From positions 62,001 to 126,000 of the forward strand of contig CAXATH010000009.1 in NCBI GenBank assembly GCA_963972195.1: a stretch of 64,000 nucleotides of DNA, written 5' to 3'. Origin of the DNA: Litorimonas sp963972195 (GTDB taxonomy: Bacteria > Pseudomonadota > Alphaproteobacteria > Caulobacterales > Maricaulaceae). Within the stretch, counting starts at the first letter, position 1. Each line of letters opens with the position of its first letter. Shown here piece by piece: positions 23,869-33,563 of the stretch. Below the pieces are notes generated by a model. The model had not been told where the DNA came from. It worked only from the letters and a program-made list of their open reading frames with translations, and ran no database searches. Position numbers and translations under genes: made by a program.

Positions 23869-24966
23869 TCACTCTTCCTCCAAAGCGGCGTCATTCAAGG
23901 AAAGCTTCAGCGCCTTTTTGAACACGGTCGGCAGTCCTGCGAGCAAGTAATCATCGGCCCAGGCCTGATTGCTGTTCGGGCGGGTCTCGAACTCAGCTTT
24001 ATAAACATCGAGATGCAATTCAAAATGAGTAAAGACGTGTTTCACTTGGCCCTCTGATTTTACCCACTCCCCTTTGAACGGGGCGGCGTCGAGAGGGCTC
24101 TCAAGAGGCTCTGACGTCCACTCACTCCCGGGTAGTCCTGCCATACCTCCTAACAGGCCTTTATCCGGACGCGTTTCCAATAGGACTTCGCCGTTATGGA
24201 TAGCGACAAACGCCGCGCCGTAGCGAACAGGTTTCGGCTTTTTCGCCGCTTTGCGGGGATAGGCTTCGGGCGCCCCCTTTTCCTTGGCCAGGCAATAGTC
24301 GTCCCAGGGGCAATTTGGACAATCGGGTGAACGCGGCGTGCAAATGGTGGCGCCAAGATCCATGACCGCCTGTCCGTAATCTCCGGCGCGCCGCGGATCG
24401 GCCAGCGTTCCGGCCAGAAGACGCAAAGGCTGTCTCGCTTGCGGCAGCGGTTCTTCCACTTTGAAAATGCGGCTGATAACCCGCTCCACATTGCCGTCGA
24501 CAATATTGGTGGCCTGGTCAAAACATATCGCGGCAATCGTCGCCGCTGTGTATGGGCCAATGCCGGGAAGTTTCAAAAGCGCCGCTTCGGTCTTTGGAAA
24601 AACCCCGTCATATTCATCTCTGATAATTTGCGCGCATTTGTGCAAATTCCGCGCGCGGGCATAATAGCCGAGGCCCGCCCACATGCTTAAAACGGTTTCG
24701 CGTTCTGCATTGGCCAGATCTGTGACAGTCGGGAACGCCTCAAGGAATTTATGCCAATAAGGCGTGCCATGCGGCACAGTGGTTTGCTGCAACATGATCT
24801 CGGAGAGCCAGACCGCATAAGGGTCGGGAGTTTTTCCAGCCTTGCGGTCTTCGGGCCGGACTCGCCAGGGCAGCGTCCGCCCCTCCGCATCATACCAATC
24901 GAGCAGCCCCGCCCGCATCTTCTCGATTTCCTGCTCTGTCTTAATTTCTGTCCGGCTTTTAATCAT
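23869..24966 (-). CDS. mutY: A/G-specific adenine glycosylase
   Basis: A 365-residue base-excision enzyme that removes adenine mispaired with 8-oxoguanine. The adenine-recognition motif is WLSEIMLQQTTV. The helix-hairpin-helix LPGIGPYTAATIAAI is followed by the catalytic Asp region NIVDGNVERV. The 4Fe-4S ligands are in CTPRSPDCPNCPWDDYC (C-x6-C-x2-C-x5-C). The C-terminal NUDIX-like domain (LETRPDKGLLGGMAGLPG) reads 8-oxoguanine. The ATG at 24966 is preferred; the longer frame would run into the divergent DUF721 promoter. Confidence 0.95.
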   Translation of the reverse strand: MIKSRTEIKTEQEIEKMRAGLLDWYDAEGRTLPWRVRPEDRKAGKTPDPYAVWLSEIMLQQTTVPHGTPYWHKFLEAFPTVTDLANAERETVLSMWAGLGYYARARNLHKCAQIIRDEYDGVFPKTEAALLKLPGIGPYTAATIAAICFDQATNIVDGNVERVISRIFKVEEPLPQARQPLRLLAGTLADPRRAGDYGQAVMDLGATICTPRSPDCPNCPWDDYCLAKEKGAPEAYPRKAAKKPKPVRYGAAFVAIHNGEVLLETRPDKGLLGGMAGLPGSEWTSEPLESPLDAAPFKGEWVKSEGQVKHVFTHFELHLDVYKAEFETRPNSNQAWADDYLLAGLPTVFKKALKLSLNDAALEEE

Positions 24967-25022
24967 AGACCCTGATGTGTGTGCTTTACGCCTCGACTTC
25001 AATGGGGGAAAAGGGAAGTGTT

Positions 25023-25553
25023 ATGACCATCTCTCGCGAAGACAGGCAAAAAATCAATAACTGGCTGGAAAGCCAGCGGGCGCGGCCGCAATTTCGTAGC
25101 ACGCCTTCGGCCGGAATGGCCGTGTCGCGGGTCATGCGCCCTTTGTCGAAAAAATATGGCGGCGGGTCCTCGGCCCTGTCCCTCGCGCGGCTCTGGCCGG
25201 AAATCGTTGGCGAGCGGTGGAGTAAAATTTCTTCGCCTGTGCGGTTCACGACAGGGCGAAACGGGCGAACCCTCGTAATTTCGGCTCCCGGCGCGGCGGC
25301 CTCGCTCATCATGGCGGCGAGCGGCCCCATCATTGACAGGCTCAATACCCATCTGGGACCGGATCATGTCAAGGCGATCAAAGTCGTCCAGACCAAAATG
25401 CGCACAGATAGCGCGTCGGTAAAAACCCGGCGCGGCCTGCGCCCCAGCGAGGCAGCGCATCTGCGCGAGAGCCTGGCCACTGTGAAAAATGAAAACTTGA
25501 AAGCGTCCCTCGAGAAATTGGGACGCGGAATTCTGACGAAAGACGAAAAATAA
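25023..25553 (+). CDS. DUF721 protein
   Basis: A 176-residue protein with the DUF721 core (LARLWPEIVGERWSKISSP, then TLVISAPGAAASLIMAA), a small nucleic-acid-associated domain of unknown role. The ATG at 25023 has a strong GGGAAG ribosome-binding site. It is divergent from mutY and 1 bp upstream of the DsbA-like gene. The order mutY / DUF721 / DsbA-like / smc recurs in alphaproteobacteria. Confidence 0.8.
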   Translation: MTISREDRQKINNWLESQRARPQFRSTPSAGMAVSRVMRPLSKKYGGGSSALSLARLWPEIVGERWSKISSPVRFTTGRNGRTLVISAPGAAASLIMAASGPIIDRLNTHLGPDHVKAIKVVQTKMRTDSASVKTRRGLRPSEAAHLRESLATVKNENLKASLEKLGRGILTKDEK

Positions 25554-25554
25554 T

Positions 25555-26307
25555 ATGCGTAAACTTATTTTAGCGACAAGCCTTTTGGCGCTTTCCGCCG
25601 GCGGCGTATTTGCCCAGACCACTCCGAACGCCACTCCCATACCCGATGCGCCGGTCGAAACCATCCCTGCGGAAGAAGTTGATTTTGTTTTTACCGAAGC
25701 CCCGGATGATCACGTTATCGGCTCTGATTCTGCTCCGATTACGATGATGATGTATGCCTCCGTCACCTGCGGTCATTGCGGAGACTGGTTTCAGGACGAT
25801 TGGCCTTTGGTCAAACGCGAACTGATCGAGACCGGAAAAATTCGCTTTATCCTTCGTCCCCTTCCGACTCCGCCGGCCATTCTCTCCGTCACGGGATTTT
25901 TAATGGCGGAATGCGCCCCGGATGAAGACGGTTACTTCTCTTCTATCGAATACCAGATGAACAATCAGGAGAAGATTCTTGAAGGCGCTCAAAAAGGCAC
26001 AGCCCGCGAAGAATATGCAAAAGTCGCAGAAGGCGTTGGCCTTATGAATGACGAGGAGATCAATAGCTGCCTGAGTAAAGAAGCCAACATGGACCACATT
26101 CGCCTGAACGGCAAACGCGCGGAAGCCGCCGAAGTCAGCGGCGTGCCCGCCTTCTTTATTGGCGGAGAAGCCTATAAGGGAAAACAGGAAGGATCAGCGA
26201 TCGTTTCCTTAATTGAAACCATGCATGAAAGCGGACAATCCACCCTGCCCGATAACATTGAGCCGGCACATGATGAGTCTCAATCGTCACATGACCACGA
26301 GCACTAA
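25555..26307 (+). CDS. Periplasmic DsbA-like thiol-disulfide oxidoreductase (CGHC)
   Basis: A 250-residue exported protein with a signal peptide (1-20, ending GGVFAQ). It has a DsbA/thioredoxin_4 domain with active-site CGHC in YASVTCGHCGDWFQ. The cis-Pro loop is in VSGVPAFFIGGEAYKG. Between them lies the helical insertion, with two further cysteines. The C-terminus is His-rich (SSHDHEH). It probably oxidises or isomerises periplasmic thiols. It starts 1 bp after the DUF721 gene and has a paralogue at 27166. Confidence 0.88.
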   Translation: MRKLILATSLLALSAGGVFAQTTPNATPIPDAPVETIPAEEVDFVFTEAPDDHVIGSDSAPITMMMYASVTCGHCGDWFQDDWPLVKRELIETGKIRFILRPLPTPPAILSVTGFLMAECAPDEDGYFSSIEYQMNNQEKILEGAQKGTAREEYAKVAEGVGLMNDEEINSCLSKEANMDHIRLNGKRAEAAEVSGVPAFFIGGEAYKGKQEGSAIVSLIETMHESGQSTLPDNIEPAHDESQSSHDHEH

Positions 26308-26440
26308 AGGGGCTTTCGCGCCCTGTTTGAAGGGTGCGACATAGTGCTTTGAAAAGGAACTATAGGCGGCGTTTCTTCGTAATAAAGTCGTAAGGTCGCC
26401 TAGAGCGGCCGCATTATTATAATAAATTACGGAGATATAT

Positions 26441-26917
26441 ATGCCTAAAGCTTATGTTAGCCGTCTCGATGATAACGCACGCGAGACATCCATTGCACTT
26501 CTTAAAAGAAACCTGGCCGTTTCCCTCGATCTAAGTTTCGCCGTCAAACAGGCGCATTGGACCCTGAAAGGCCCGAGCTTTATCGGTCTGCACGAATTAA
26601 TGGATCAGGTGGCAATGCACATACGCGAAGCGTCCGACATGATTGCCGAACGCATTGTCATTCTTGGCGGACAGCCACACGGTTCCGTTCAAGCCGTCAG
26701 CAAGGATACGAGCCTGGACGCCTATCCTGTCGACATCACAGATCAGAATAAGCATGTCGATGAAGTGACGTCCCGCCTGATGGCATTCGGCGCCTCTCTG
26801 AAAGAAGCGATCGATAATGCCGGCGAGATCGGAGATGAAGACACGGCGGATCTGTTTACCGAGATTAGCCGGACGGTTGATAAAGACGCCTGGTTTGTCG
26901 GCGCCCACAATAAATAG
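26441..26917 (+). CDS. dps: Dps ferritin-like DNA protection protein
   Basis: A 158-residue four-helix Dps/ferritin subunit that oxidises and stores iron with peroxide and shields DNA. The inter-subunit ferroxidase signature is AVKQAHWTLKGPSFIGLHEL, followed by MHIREASDMIAERIVILGG. A strong ribosome-binding site (ACGGAGATATAT) precedes the ATG, with a terminator after. The 130-bp gap upstream probably holds its stress-regulated promoter; I see no clear OxyR box. Confidence 0.93.
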   Translation: MPKAYVSRLDDNARETSIALLKRNLAVSLDLSFAVKQAHWTLKGPSFIGLHELMDQVAMHIREASDMIAERIVILGGQPHGSVQAVSKDTSLDAYPVDITDQNKHVDEVTSRLMAFGASLKEAIDNAGEIGDEDTADLFTEISRTVDKDAWFVGAHNK

Positions 26918-26953
26918 GCCGTCATAACACAGTCGTACCGACATTAATTTTGT

Positions 26954-26982
26954 AACGCCCTCTTCTCGGAGGGCGTTTTTTT
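26954..26982 (+). terminator. Terminator after dps
   Basis: AACGCCCTC and GAGGGCGTT arms with a 6-nt loop, followed by TTTTT. Confidence 0.9.
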
Positions 26983-27165
26983 ATATCTGCAAACAGATTC
27001 ACCCTGTGGATATCACGAAAGCGAAATGTTTTTTGACCCGCTTTCGAGACAAATCTGCGTAAAATACGTGAATCCTCCACAGTTTCGTCCTAAATCGCCT
27101 TATATCCTATCACTTATCCCACTAGGCCTTATTGCCATCACACAGAAAATTGCGAGACTTCCCTT

Positions 27166-27903
27166 ATGACCGATTCGTTTAAATTTGATTCCCTTCGCCG
27201 TTCTGCACTGACTACGCTGGTTGGCGGCGTCGCGGCACTCTCTCTAATCGCCTGTAGCGGAGGGGAGACCTCGACAAATTCTGGCGCCAAAGGCGACCCG
27301 TCTCAATATGAGCTGGCAAGTGACGTCGGCATCGGCGCCGAAGACGCCCCTGTGACATTCGTAGAATATGCTTCTGTGACCTGTCCGCATTGTTCCAACT
27401 GGAGCAAGACGGTCTATCCGGAGCTCAAAAAGAAATATATTGATACCGGCAAAGTCCGTTATATTTACAGACCTTTCCCGACACCTCCGCAAGAGCTTGC
27501 CGATGCGGGTCACATGATTGCCATGTGTGCAGGCGACAACAAGTTCCTGACAAACATCAAATATCAGTTCGAAAACCAAGAGCAAATTTTGAACATGGCA
27601 CGCGCCGGCGACGCCCGCAAAGCCTATGTCGGTATCGCCAAGAACTCCGGCATGTCAGAAGAAGAATTTGCGGAATGCATTACGAACCCCGACATTCAAA
27701 AAGAGTATCAAGCCATCGTTCAGAGCGGTATTGATGCGGGCGTGACCGGCACACCGGCCTTCTTCGTCAATGGCGAGTACACCAAGAAAGCGCCGAGCGG
27801 AGATGCGTTCTACACCATCGAGTCTATCGAGGAAGTTATTCTCCCGATTCTCGGCGAACCCGTCCCTGCAAAAGAGGCAGACGCAGAAGAGTCTGCCGAG
27901 TAG
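27166..27903 (+). CDS. DsbA-like lipoprotein (CPHC)
   Basis: A 245-residue paralogue of the protein at 25555. The N-terminus is a lipoprotein signal with lipobox LIAC. The active site is CPHC in YASVTCPHCSNWSK, the same CPHC as E. coli DsbA. The cis-Pro loop is in VTGTPAFFVNGEYTKK. The end is acidic. It would be membrane-anchored in the periplasm, in contrast to the soluble first copy. It lies 5 bp before smc, a placement common in this class. Confidence 0.88.
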   Translation: MTDSFKFDSLRRSALTTLVGGVAALSLIACSGGETSTNSGAKGDPSQYELASDVGIGAEDAPVTFVEYASVTCPHCSNWSKTVYPELKKKYIDTGKVRYIYRPFPTPPQELADAGHMIAMCAGDNKFLTNIKYQFENQEQILNMARAGDARKAYVGIAKNSGMSEEEFAECITNPDIQKEYQAIVQSGIDAGVTGTPAFFVNGEYTKKAPSGDAFYTIESIEEVILPILGEPVPAKEADAEESAE

Positions 27904-27908
27904 CTCTT

Positions 27909-30900
27909 ATGGGGTCGCTGGTCTTCAATCGGATAAAGCTTGCGGGGTTCAAATCCTTCGTCGAGCCGACTGATTTCCACATAGAGCCCGGCCTGACCGG
28001 GATCGTGGGGCCAAATGGCTGCGGCAAATCCAACCTTTTGGAAGCGATACGCTGGGTCATGGGGGCCAATTCCGCCAAAGCCATGCGCGCGGCGGGCATG
28101 GATGACGTTATCTTTAACGGCACCAAGACCCGCCCCGGCCGCAATCAGGCCCATGTGACCCTGACAATTGATAATAGCGCCCGGATCGCGCCGCCCGCTT
28201 TTAATGATGACGATATTCTCGAAGTCATGCGCGTCATTAAAAAAGGCGGCGGATCCAAATATAAAATCAATGGCAAGACGGTTCGTGCCAAAGATGTTCA
28301 ACTCCTCTTCGCCGATGCTTCGACCGGCGCCAACTCCCCAGCGCTTGTGCGGCAGGGACAGATCAGCGAATTAATCGCGGCCAAGCCGTCCAATCGCCGC
28401 CGTATCCTTGAAGAAGCCGCCGGAATTTCCGGACTTCATACCCGTCGTCATGAGGCAGAACTTCGCCTTCGCGCCGCCGAAACTAACCTCAACCGGCTCG
28501 ACGATATTATCGGGCAGATCGAAGGTCAGCTTCTGTCATTACGCCGTCAGTCCCGTCAGGCCACACGCTATAAGCGCCTCGCCGGAGAGATAAACGAATA
28601 TAAGGCCCTGCTCTGGCTGAAACGCTGGATCAGCGCGATCGATACGCTCGCCGCCGCGACAGAAGCCTCGACGGAATGCGAAAACCGCGTTGCCGATACC
28701 GCCACCAAAGCGACGGCCCTGACCCGTCAGGCAACAGAACTGGCCGGATTGCTGGAGCCGAAGCGCGAAGAGCAGATCATCGCCGCCGCGGTTCTTGGCC
28801 GGTTGAACGCCGCCAAGGAAGCGCTCGAAGCCGATGAGGAAGCGGCAAGTTCCGAAATCCAGAAACTGGAAGCCCAGATTAAAGACTTGGCATCCGATCT
28901 GGAACGCGAAACCAGTATTGTTCAGGACGCCGAGGAAGCCGAAGCCCTGTTGAAACAGGAATTTGACCGCCTCTCAGCCGTTGCTGACACCTCCGCCGCA
29001 TTGGACGCCGCCGCCGACGCGGCCTCCGAAGCCATCAAGACGCGCTCCTCTCTCGAAGCCGATTATAACGAGCTCACGCGTCAGGCCGCTGATCAGAACG
29101 CCCGCCGGGATTCGGCAGAACGCGAACTCTCACAGGCGGAAAGCCGGCTGCAACGCGTCACGCTGGAGCGGGAGAATACACAGGACCGTCTTGCAGGCAT
29201 GAGTCAGGACGGCGGATCCTCGGGCAATCTGTTTGCTGCCGGCTCCAAAGAAGCGCTCGCCGCGCTGGAGGCTGCCCGCGCCGAAGAACAAAATCTGGCC
29301 AAGGCGCTGTCTGCGGCCGAAGAGGCTGACCAGGCCGCGCGCGACGCTCTCTCGAAATCCCGGCAAACCTTGTCAGGACTGTCCGGAGAACGGACGGCGC
29401 TGGAACGTATGCTCGCCCGCGCCCAGGCCGGAACGTTCGAACCTGCCCTTAATCAATGCCAGGCCAAGCCGGGGTACGAAACCGCCCTCGCCGCCGCCCT
29501 TGGCGAAGATCTCGACGCCGCCATTGGCGGAGACGCCGCGCTTCGGTGGAGCGGCGCGTCAGTTTCCGATCAGGCGCTGCCGGGCGGCGCAAACCCGCTC
29601 AGTGATTTTGTCTCTGCGCCAAAAGAACTGGCCGCAAGACTGTCACAAATCGGAGTTGTCGACAGCGCGGATATCGCCGCTCTGGCCCCGCAGCTCAAAC
29701 CCGGACAACGTCTGGTGACACAGAACGGACAACTCAGCCGCTGGGACGGATTTGAAATGGCCGCCGGCGCGGAAACCTCCGCTGCCGTAAAGCTCAAACA
29801 ACAAAATCGCCTTACCGAGATTACGGCCGAAATTGAGGGCGCGGAACAACAGGTCGGAACAGATCAGGCCGATTTTGAAACTGCCCGCGCCGCCCGCAAC
29901 GAGGCGCAAGAAGCGGTCCGTACAGCGCGGCGCGCCCTGCCCGATCTGGAACGCGCCGAGCGCGCCGCCCAGGCCGCGCTTTCGCAATATGAAACCGATG
30001 TGGCCCGCGCCAATGCGGAACGCCGTAATCTGGAAGACCGGATCGAACGACTCGACTCAGAGCTTAAAGAGCTGACCACGCAGCGCGACGCGGCCAAAAC
30101 CAATCTGGAAGCTCTCGGCGCAGTCGAAGACGTCTCCGAACAGCAAGAGGCGCTGTCCGAGAAATTAAGTGACGCCCGCGCCGCCGCAGACGAAGCCGGC
30201 GCGACTTATCGCAGCCTGAAAAACGAAACAGAAGCCCGCGCCGCCCGTTTGAAAGCCGTGGAAAAAGAACGCGCCGATTGGGCGAAACGGTCCGCAACCG
30301 CCGCGCAGCGAGTCTCTCAGCTGGAAGCCCGGGCAACTGCCGCCAAAACCACTTTGAGCGCGGCCACGGACGGACCGGATAAATTTGCGGACCGCCGCGC
30401 GCGCCTTTTCTCTGAACTTGAAAGCGCGGAAACCCGCCGCAGCACCGCGGCAGACGCTTTGGCCACCGCCGAGACACAATTAAAAGAAGCCGAAAGCGCG
30501 GCCCGCGAAGCGGAACAAGCCCATTCCGACGCGCGCGAAGCCCGCGCGGGGGCCGAGGCCCGCAAAACGGCGGCGCAGGAACGCATCGCGGAAACCAAGG
30601 CCCGCATCAACGAAACCCTGTCCTGTGAACCGTCAGAGCTGAAACAGCATCTTGGCGATTTGTCGCCCGAATCCGGCCTGTCCGAAAATGACATAGAGAA
30701 GAAGCTCGACCGCCTTTCCGTCGAACGGGAAAAAATGGGCGGCGTGAACCTTCGCGCCGACGAGGAAGCGGCGGAACAGGAAGAACGCCTTTCGGCCATG
30801 AATGAGGAACGGCAGGATTTGATTGCCGCCATCGCCCGCCTGCGCGAAGGCATTGATGAGCTGAACCAGGAAGGCCGTGAACGCCTCTTGAAAGCCTTTG

Positions 30901-31361
30901 ATGTCGTCAATGGTCACTTCGGACGTCTGTTCACGACGCTCTTTGGCGGCGGCGAAGCCTCTCTCGCTTTGACCGAATCGGATGACCCGCTCGAGGCCGG
31001 CCTCGAAGTCATGGCCCGCCCGCCCGGCAAATCTTTGAAAGCCATGTCGCTCCTCTCCGGCGGCGAACAGGCTCTGACGGCGACCGCCCTTATTTTTGCG
31101 GTCTTCCTATCCAATCCGGCCCCGGTCTGCGTTCTCGACGAAGTCGACGCACCGCTCGATGATGCCAATGTGTCCCGCTATTGCGACCTGCTAGACGATA
31201 TGAAGAAACACACTGACACGAAATTCATTGCCATCACCCATAATCCGGTCACAATGAGCCGGATGGACCGTCTCTTCGGCGTGACCATGGCCGAGCAAGG
31301 CGTCTCTCAACTTCTCTCAATCGAATTGAACGCAGCAGAGCAGTTGGTCGCGGCGGAATAA
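27909..31361 (+). CDS. smc: Chromosome segregation ATPase SMC
   Basis: A 1150-residue condensin ATPase. Walker A is GPNGCGKSN near residue 35. Two long coiled coils (about 170-500 and 660-990) flank a hinge around residues 510-650. The C-terminal head has the ABC signature LLSGGEQALTATALIF and Walker B VCVLDEVDAPLDDANV. Dimers with ScpAB compact and separate chromosomes. The coiled coils are unusually Ala-rich. The start ATG is at 27909. Confidence 0.96.
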   Translation: MGSLVFNRIKLAGFKSFVEPTDFHIEPGLTGIVGPNGCGKSNLLEAIRWVMGANSAKAMRAAGMDDVIFNGTKTRPGRNQAHVTLTIDNSARIAPPAFNDDDILEVMRVIKKGGGSKYKINGKTVRAKDVQLLFADASTGANSPALVRQGQISELIAAKPSNRRRILEEAAGISGLHTRRHEAELRLRAAETNLNRLDDIIGQIEGQLLSLRRQSRQATRYKRLAGEINEYKALLWLKRWISAIDTLAAATEASTECENRVADTATKATALTRQATELAGLLEPKREEQIIAAAVLGRLNAAKEALEADEEAASSEIQKLEAQIKDLASDLERETSIVQDAEEAEALLKQEFDRLSAVADTSAALDAAADAASEAIKTRSSLEADYNELTRQAADQNARRDSAERELSQAESRLQRVTLERENTQDRLAGMSQDGGSSGNLFAAGSKEALAALEAARAEEQNLAKALSAAEEADQAARDALSKSRQTLSGLSGERTALERMLARAQAGTFEPALNQCQAKPGYETALAAALGEDLDAAIGGDAALRWSGASVSDQALPGGANPLSDFVSAPKELAARLSQIGVVDSADIAALAPQLKPGQRLVTQNGQLSRWDGFEMAAGAETSAAVKLKQQNRLTEITAEIEGAEQQVGTDQADFETARAARNEAQEAVRTARRALPDLERAERAAQAALSQYETDVARANAERRNLEDRIERLDSELKELTTQRDAAKTNLEALGAVEDVSEQQEALSEKLSDARAAADEAGATYRSLKNETEARAARLKAVEKERADWAKRSATAAQRVSQLEARATAAKTTLSAATDGPDKFADRRARLFSELESAETRRSTAADALATAETQLKEAESAAREAEQAHSDAREARAGAEARKTAAQERIAETKARINETLSCEPSELKQHLGDLSPESGLSENDIEKKLDRLSVEREKMGGVNLRADEEAAEQEERLSAMNEERQDLIAAIARLREGIDELNQEGRERLLKAFDVVNGHFGRLFTTLFGGGEASLALTESDDPLEAGLEVMARPPGKSLKAMSLLSGGEQALTATALIFAVFLSNPAPVCVLDEVDAPLDDANVSRYCDLLDDMKKHTDTKFIAITHNPVTMSRMDRLFGVTMAEQGVSQLLSIELNAAEQLVAAE

Positions 31362-31480
31362 AACGCAAAGCCGCATCTCAATCGATGAGTCTGAGAAAGA
31401 TAAGATGCGACATATGAGACTCTCTGCATTTTTCTTGGAAAACCTTTTTTTTACAAAGCCTTACAACCTCTCAACTGCGG

Positions 31481-31509
31481 TTGACTTAATCAGGCCCCTT
31501 GGGTAGGTT
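31481..31509 (+). promoter_or_regulatory. Candidate promoter of the atp operon
   Basis: TTGACT (31481-31486) and TAGGTT (31504-31509) are separated by 17 bp. They lie about 80 bp before the atpI start, in the only sizeable gap between smc and the operon. Assigned by consensus match only. Confidence 0.35.
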
Positions 31510-31588
31510 CCGCGCGCTTTCGGAAGGGAGAGTTGGAGTGTCATTGGGGCATTTCGGGTCGAATAGATGGGGGCAAAGAACGAACGTC

Positions 31589-31924
31589 ATGACAGAAGGT
31601 CAAAACCGCCAGACACAAGAGGCAGACAAAGCCGCGCTTAGCGCTCTCGGTGACAAACTGAGAACCAAAAAGCCGCAGCCGGATCAGCCCAAACTTGTCG
31701 AAGGCACTTCCAACCTGGCGGTCGGTCTAAAATATGCCAGCGAATTTACCGCGGCAGTCCTGGTCGGTGCAGCCTTTGGCTATTTTACCGATAAGTTATC
31801 AGGATGGTCGCCTTTTGGTTTGCTGACTGGGTTATTTTTAGGGTTGTGCGCCGGCGTTATGAATGTTGTGCGGGCCGCCAAAGACGGTATGGACGCTCCG
31901 GTTGAAAACACCGAAGCGGATTAG
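31589..31924 (+). CDS. atpI: ATP synthase assembly protein AtpI
   Basis: A 111-residue membrane protein with a charged N-terminus, then two helices (ASEFTAAVLVGAAFGYFTDKL, then GLLTGLFLGLCAGVMNVV) with the conserved GYFTDKLSGWSPFGLL turn. It assists c-ring assembly. The ATG at 31589 is the sensible start; the open frame extends upstream without conserved content. It is the first gene of the Fo operon. Confidence 0.88.
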   Translation: MTEGQNRQTQEADKAALSALGDKLRTKKPQPDQPKLVEGTSNLAVGLKYASEFTAAVLVGAAFGYFTDKLSGWSPFGLLTGLFLGLCAGVMNVVRAAKDGMDAPVENTEAD

Positions 31925-31933
31925 GAACGCAAG

Positions 31934-32701
31934 ATGATTTTTGCCCTAGATCCGATTAAGCAGTTTGAGATCCACAAAATGGGTCCGACTCTCAAAATCG
32001 GCAATTTTGACCTCAGCTTTACCAATGCATCCCTGATGATGCTGGTCACAGTTGGCCTTGTTGTATTGTGGCTTCTTCTGTCCACGAATAAGCGCTCTTT
32101 AGTCCCGACACGGGCGCAATCTGTTGCCGAAGTGACGTATGAATTCGTCGCGGATATGATCCGTTCGGCCTCCGGTAAAGACGGTCTCCGGTTCTTCCCC
32201 TTCGTCTTTACGCTCTTTATCTTTATTCTTTTCGCCAACTTGCTTGGCATGATCCCGTTCTTTTTTACGACGACCAGCCATATTATTGTGACTTTCACCC
32301 TCGCCATGATGGTGATGACGCTCGTGATTGGCTACGGCGTATTCAAAAACGGCTTTGGTTTCCTCAAGATTTTCTGGCCGTCGGGTATTCCGATCGTGAT
32401 TTTGCCCTTTGTGTCGCTGCTTGAAGTCATTTCCTTCTTCTCTCGCCCGATCAGCCTATCTGTTCGTCTCTGGGCCAATATGCTCGCCGGACATATCCTG
32501 CTGAAACTCTTCGCTGGCTTCTCGATTATGATGGTCACGGCTTTCGGCATGTTCCCCGGCCTACTCGGCGCGCTCATCCCGTTTACGTTGACGCTCGCGC
32601 TGACCCCCCTTGAATTTCTCGTGGCCTTCGTTCAGGCTTACGTTTTCGCTCTTTTGACCTGTGTGTATCTTTCAGATGCATTACATCCCGGTCATCACTA
32701 A
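31934..32701 (+). CDS. atpB: ATP synthase Fo subunit a
   Basis: A 255-residue inner membrane subunit forming the proton half-channels. The essential arginine is in SLSVRLWANMLAGHILLKL. Other landmarks are FANLLGMIPFFFTTTSHI and the C-terminal LEFLVAFVQAYVFALLTCVYL. It is 9 bp after atpI. Confidence 0.95.
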   Translation: MIFALDPIKQFEIHKMGPTLKIGNFDLSFTNASLMMLVTVGLVVLWLLLSTNKRSLVPTRAQSVAEVTYEFVADMIRSASGKDGLRFFPFVFTLFIFILFANLLGMIPFFFTTTSHIIVTFTLAMMVMTLVIGYGVFKNGFGFLKIFWPSGIPIVILPFVSLLEVISFFSRPISLSVRLWANMLAGHILLKLFAGFSIMMVTAFGMFPGLLGALIPFTLTLALTPLEFLVAFVQAYVFALLTCVYLSDALHPGHH

Positions 32702-32737
32702 CACTGCAAATTAACCGCTTTTCCTAAGGAGATCATC

Positions 32738-32965
32738 ATGGAAGCAGAAGCAGCAAAATACATCGGTGCAGGTATTGCATGTCTTGGCATGGCCGGCGCC
32801 GGTATCGGTCTTGGCCACATCTTTGGTAACTACCTGTCAGGCGCTTTGCGTAATCCGTCTGCCGCTCAAGGTCAGTTCTCGAACCTCATCTTCGGCTTCG
32901 CCGTGACAGAGGCCCTCGGCATTTTCTCATTCGCCGTTGCCCTCATCTTGATGTTCGTACTTTAA
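32738..32965 (+). CDS. atpE: ATP synthase Fo subunit c
   Basis: A 75-residue two-helix hairpin that forms the rotor ring. The helix-1 glycine motif is AGAGIGLGHIFG, the polar loop RNPSAA, and the proton carboxylate is E58 (FAVTEALGIF). A good ribosome-binding site (AAGGAG) precedes it, matching the high expression needed for the ring. Confidence 0.95.
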   Translation: MEAEAAKYIGAGIACLGMAGAGIGLGHIFGNYLSGALRNPSAAQGQFSNLIFGFAVTEALGIFSFAVALILMFVL

Positions 32966-32998
32966 GTTACGATTTTTCACGTTGTTTGAAAGCTTGCT

Positions 32999-33550
32999 AT
33001 GACAGCCAGTGTTATCGGTTTTGAAATGATGCTCGCAGCGGCTCCCGCAGGGGCCGTTGACGGTGCAGGAGAAGCGGCCTTCCCGCCGTTTGATCCGACC
33101 TATTTCGCCACCCAGATTTTCTGGCTGTTACTCAGCTTTGCCCTTTTATATTTTCTCCTTTCGCGGATTTTTCTTCCGCGCATCGGCGAAACCATTGAAG
33201 AACGTAGCTCCCGCATAGCGGATGATCTGGATACGGCGTCCCGTATGCAGGCCGACGCCGAGCAGGCTGAACGAAATTACGAAAAAGCTTTGTCCGACGC
33301 CCGCGCTAAGGCTCACAATGTTGCCGAAGCCACGCGTCAATCTGTCGATGCGGAAATTCAGGCTGAACTGGACGCCGCTGACAAAGAAGCCGAGAAGCAA
33401 GCGGACGCGGCCGAGAGCCGTATTCGCGAGGTTCGCAGCAAGGCGATGTCTAACATCGAGTCCGTTGCCGCCGAAGCCGCTCAGGCCACAGTCGAAGCGC
33501 TGACGGGTAAAAAGCCGACACTGGCTTCCGTCAAGTCTGCTCTGAACTAG
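32999..33550 (+). CDS. atpF': ATP synthase Fo subunit b'
   Basis: A 183-residue peripheral stalk subunit. It has a short N-terminal Ala/Gly-rich region and one membrane helix (FATQIFWLLLSFALLYFLLS, starting near residue 35). A long charged coiled coil rich in Ala/Glu/Lys follows. The b' plus b pair is characteristic of alphaproteobacteria and photosynthetic bacteria. Confidence 0.92.
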   Translation: MTASVIGFEMMLAAAPAGAVDGAGEAAFPPFDPTYFATQIFWLLLSFALLYFLLSRIFLPRIGETIEERSSRIADDLDTASRMQADAEQAERNYEKALSDARAKAHNVAEATRQSVDAEIQAELDAADKEAEKQADAAESRIREVRSKAMSNIESVAAEAAQATVEALTGKKPTLASVKSALN

Positions 33551-33563
33551 GAAGGGTCAGACC

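Noticed and set aside
27000..27010. DnaA box and possible replication origin
   Set aside because: TGTGGATAT occurs singly here and once near 22462; no cluster, no A+T-rich unwinding element and no origin-linked genes.
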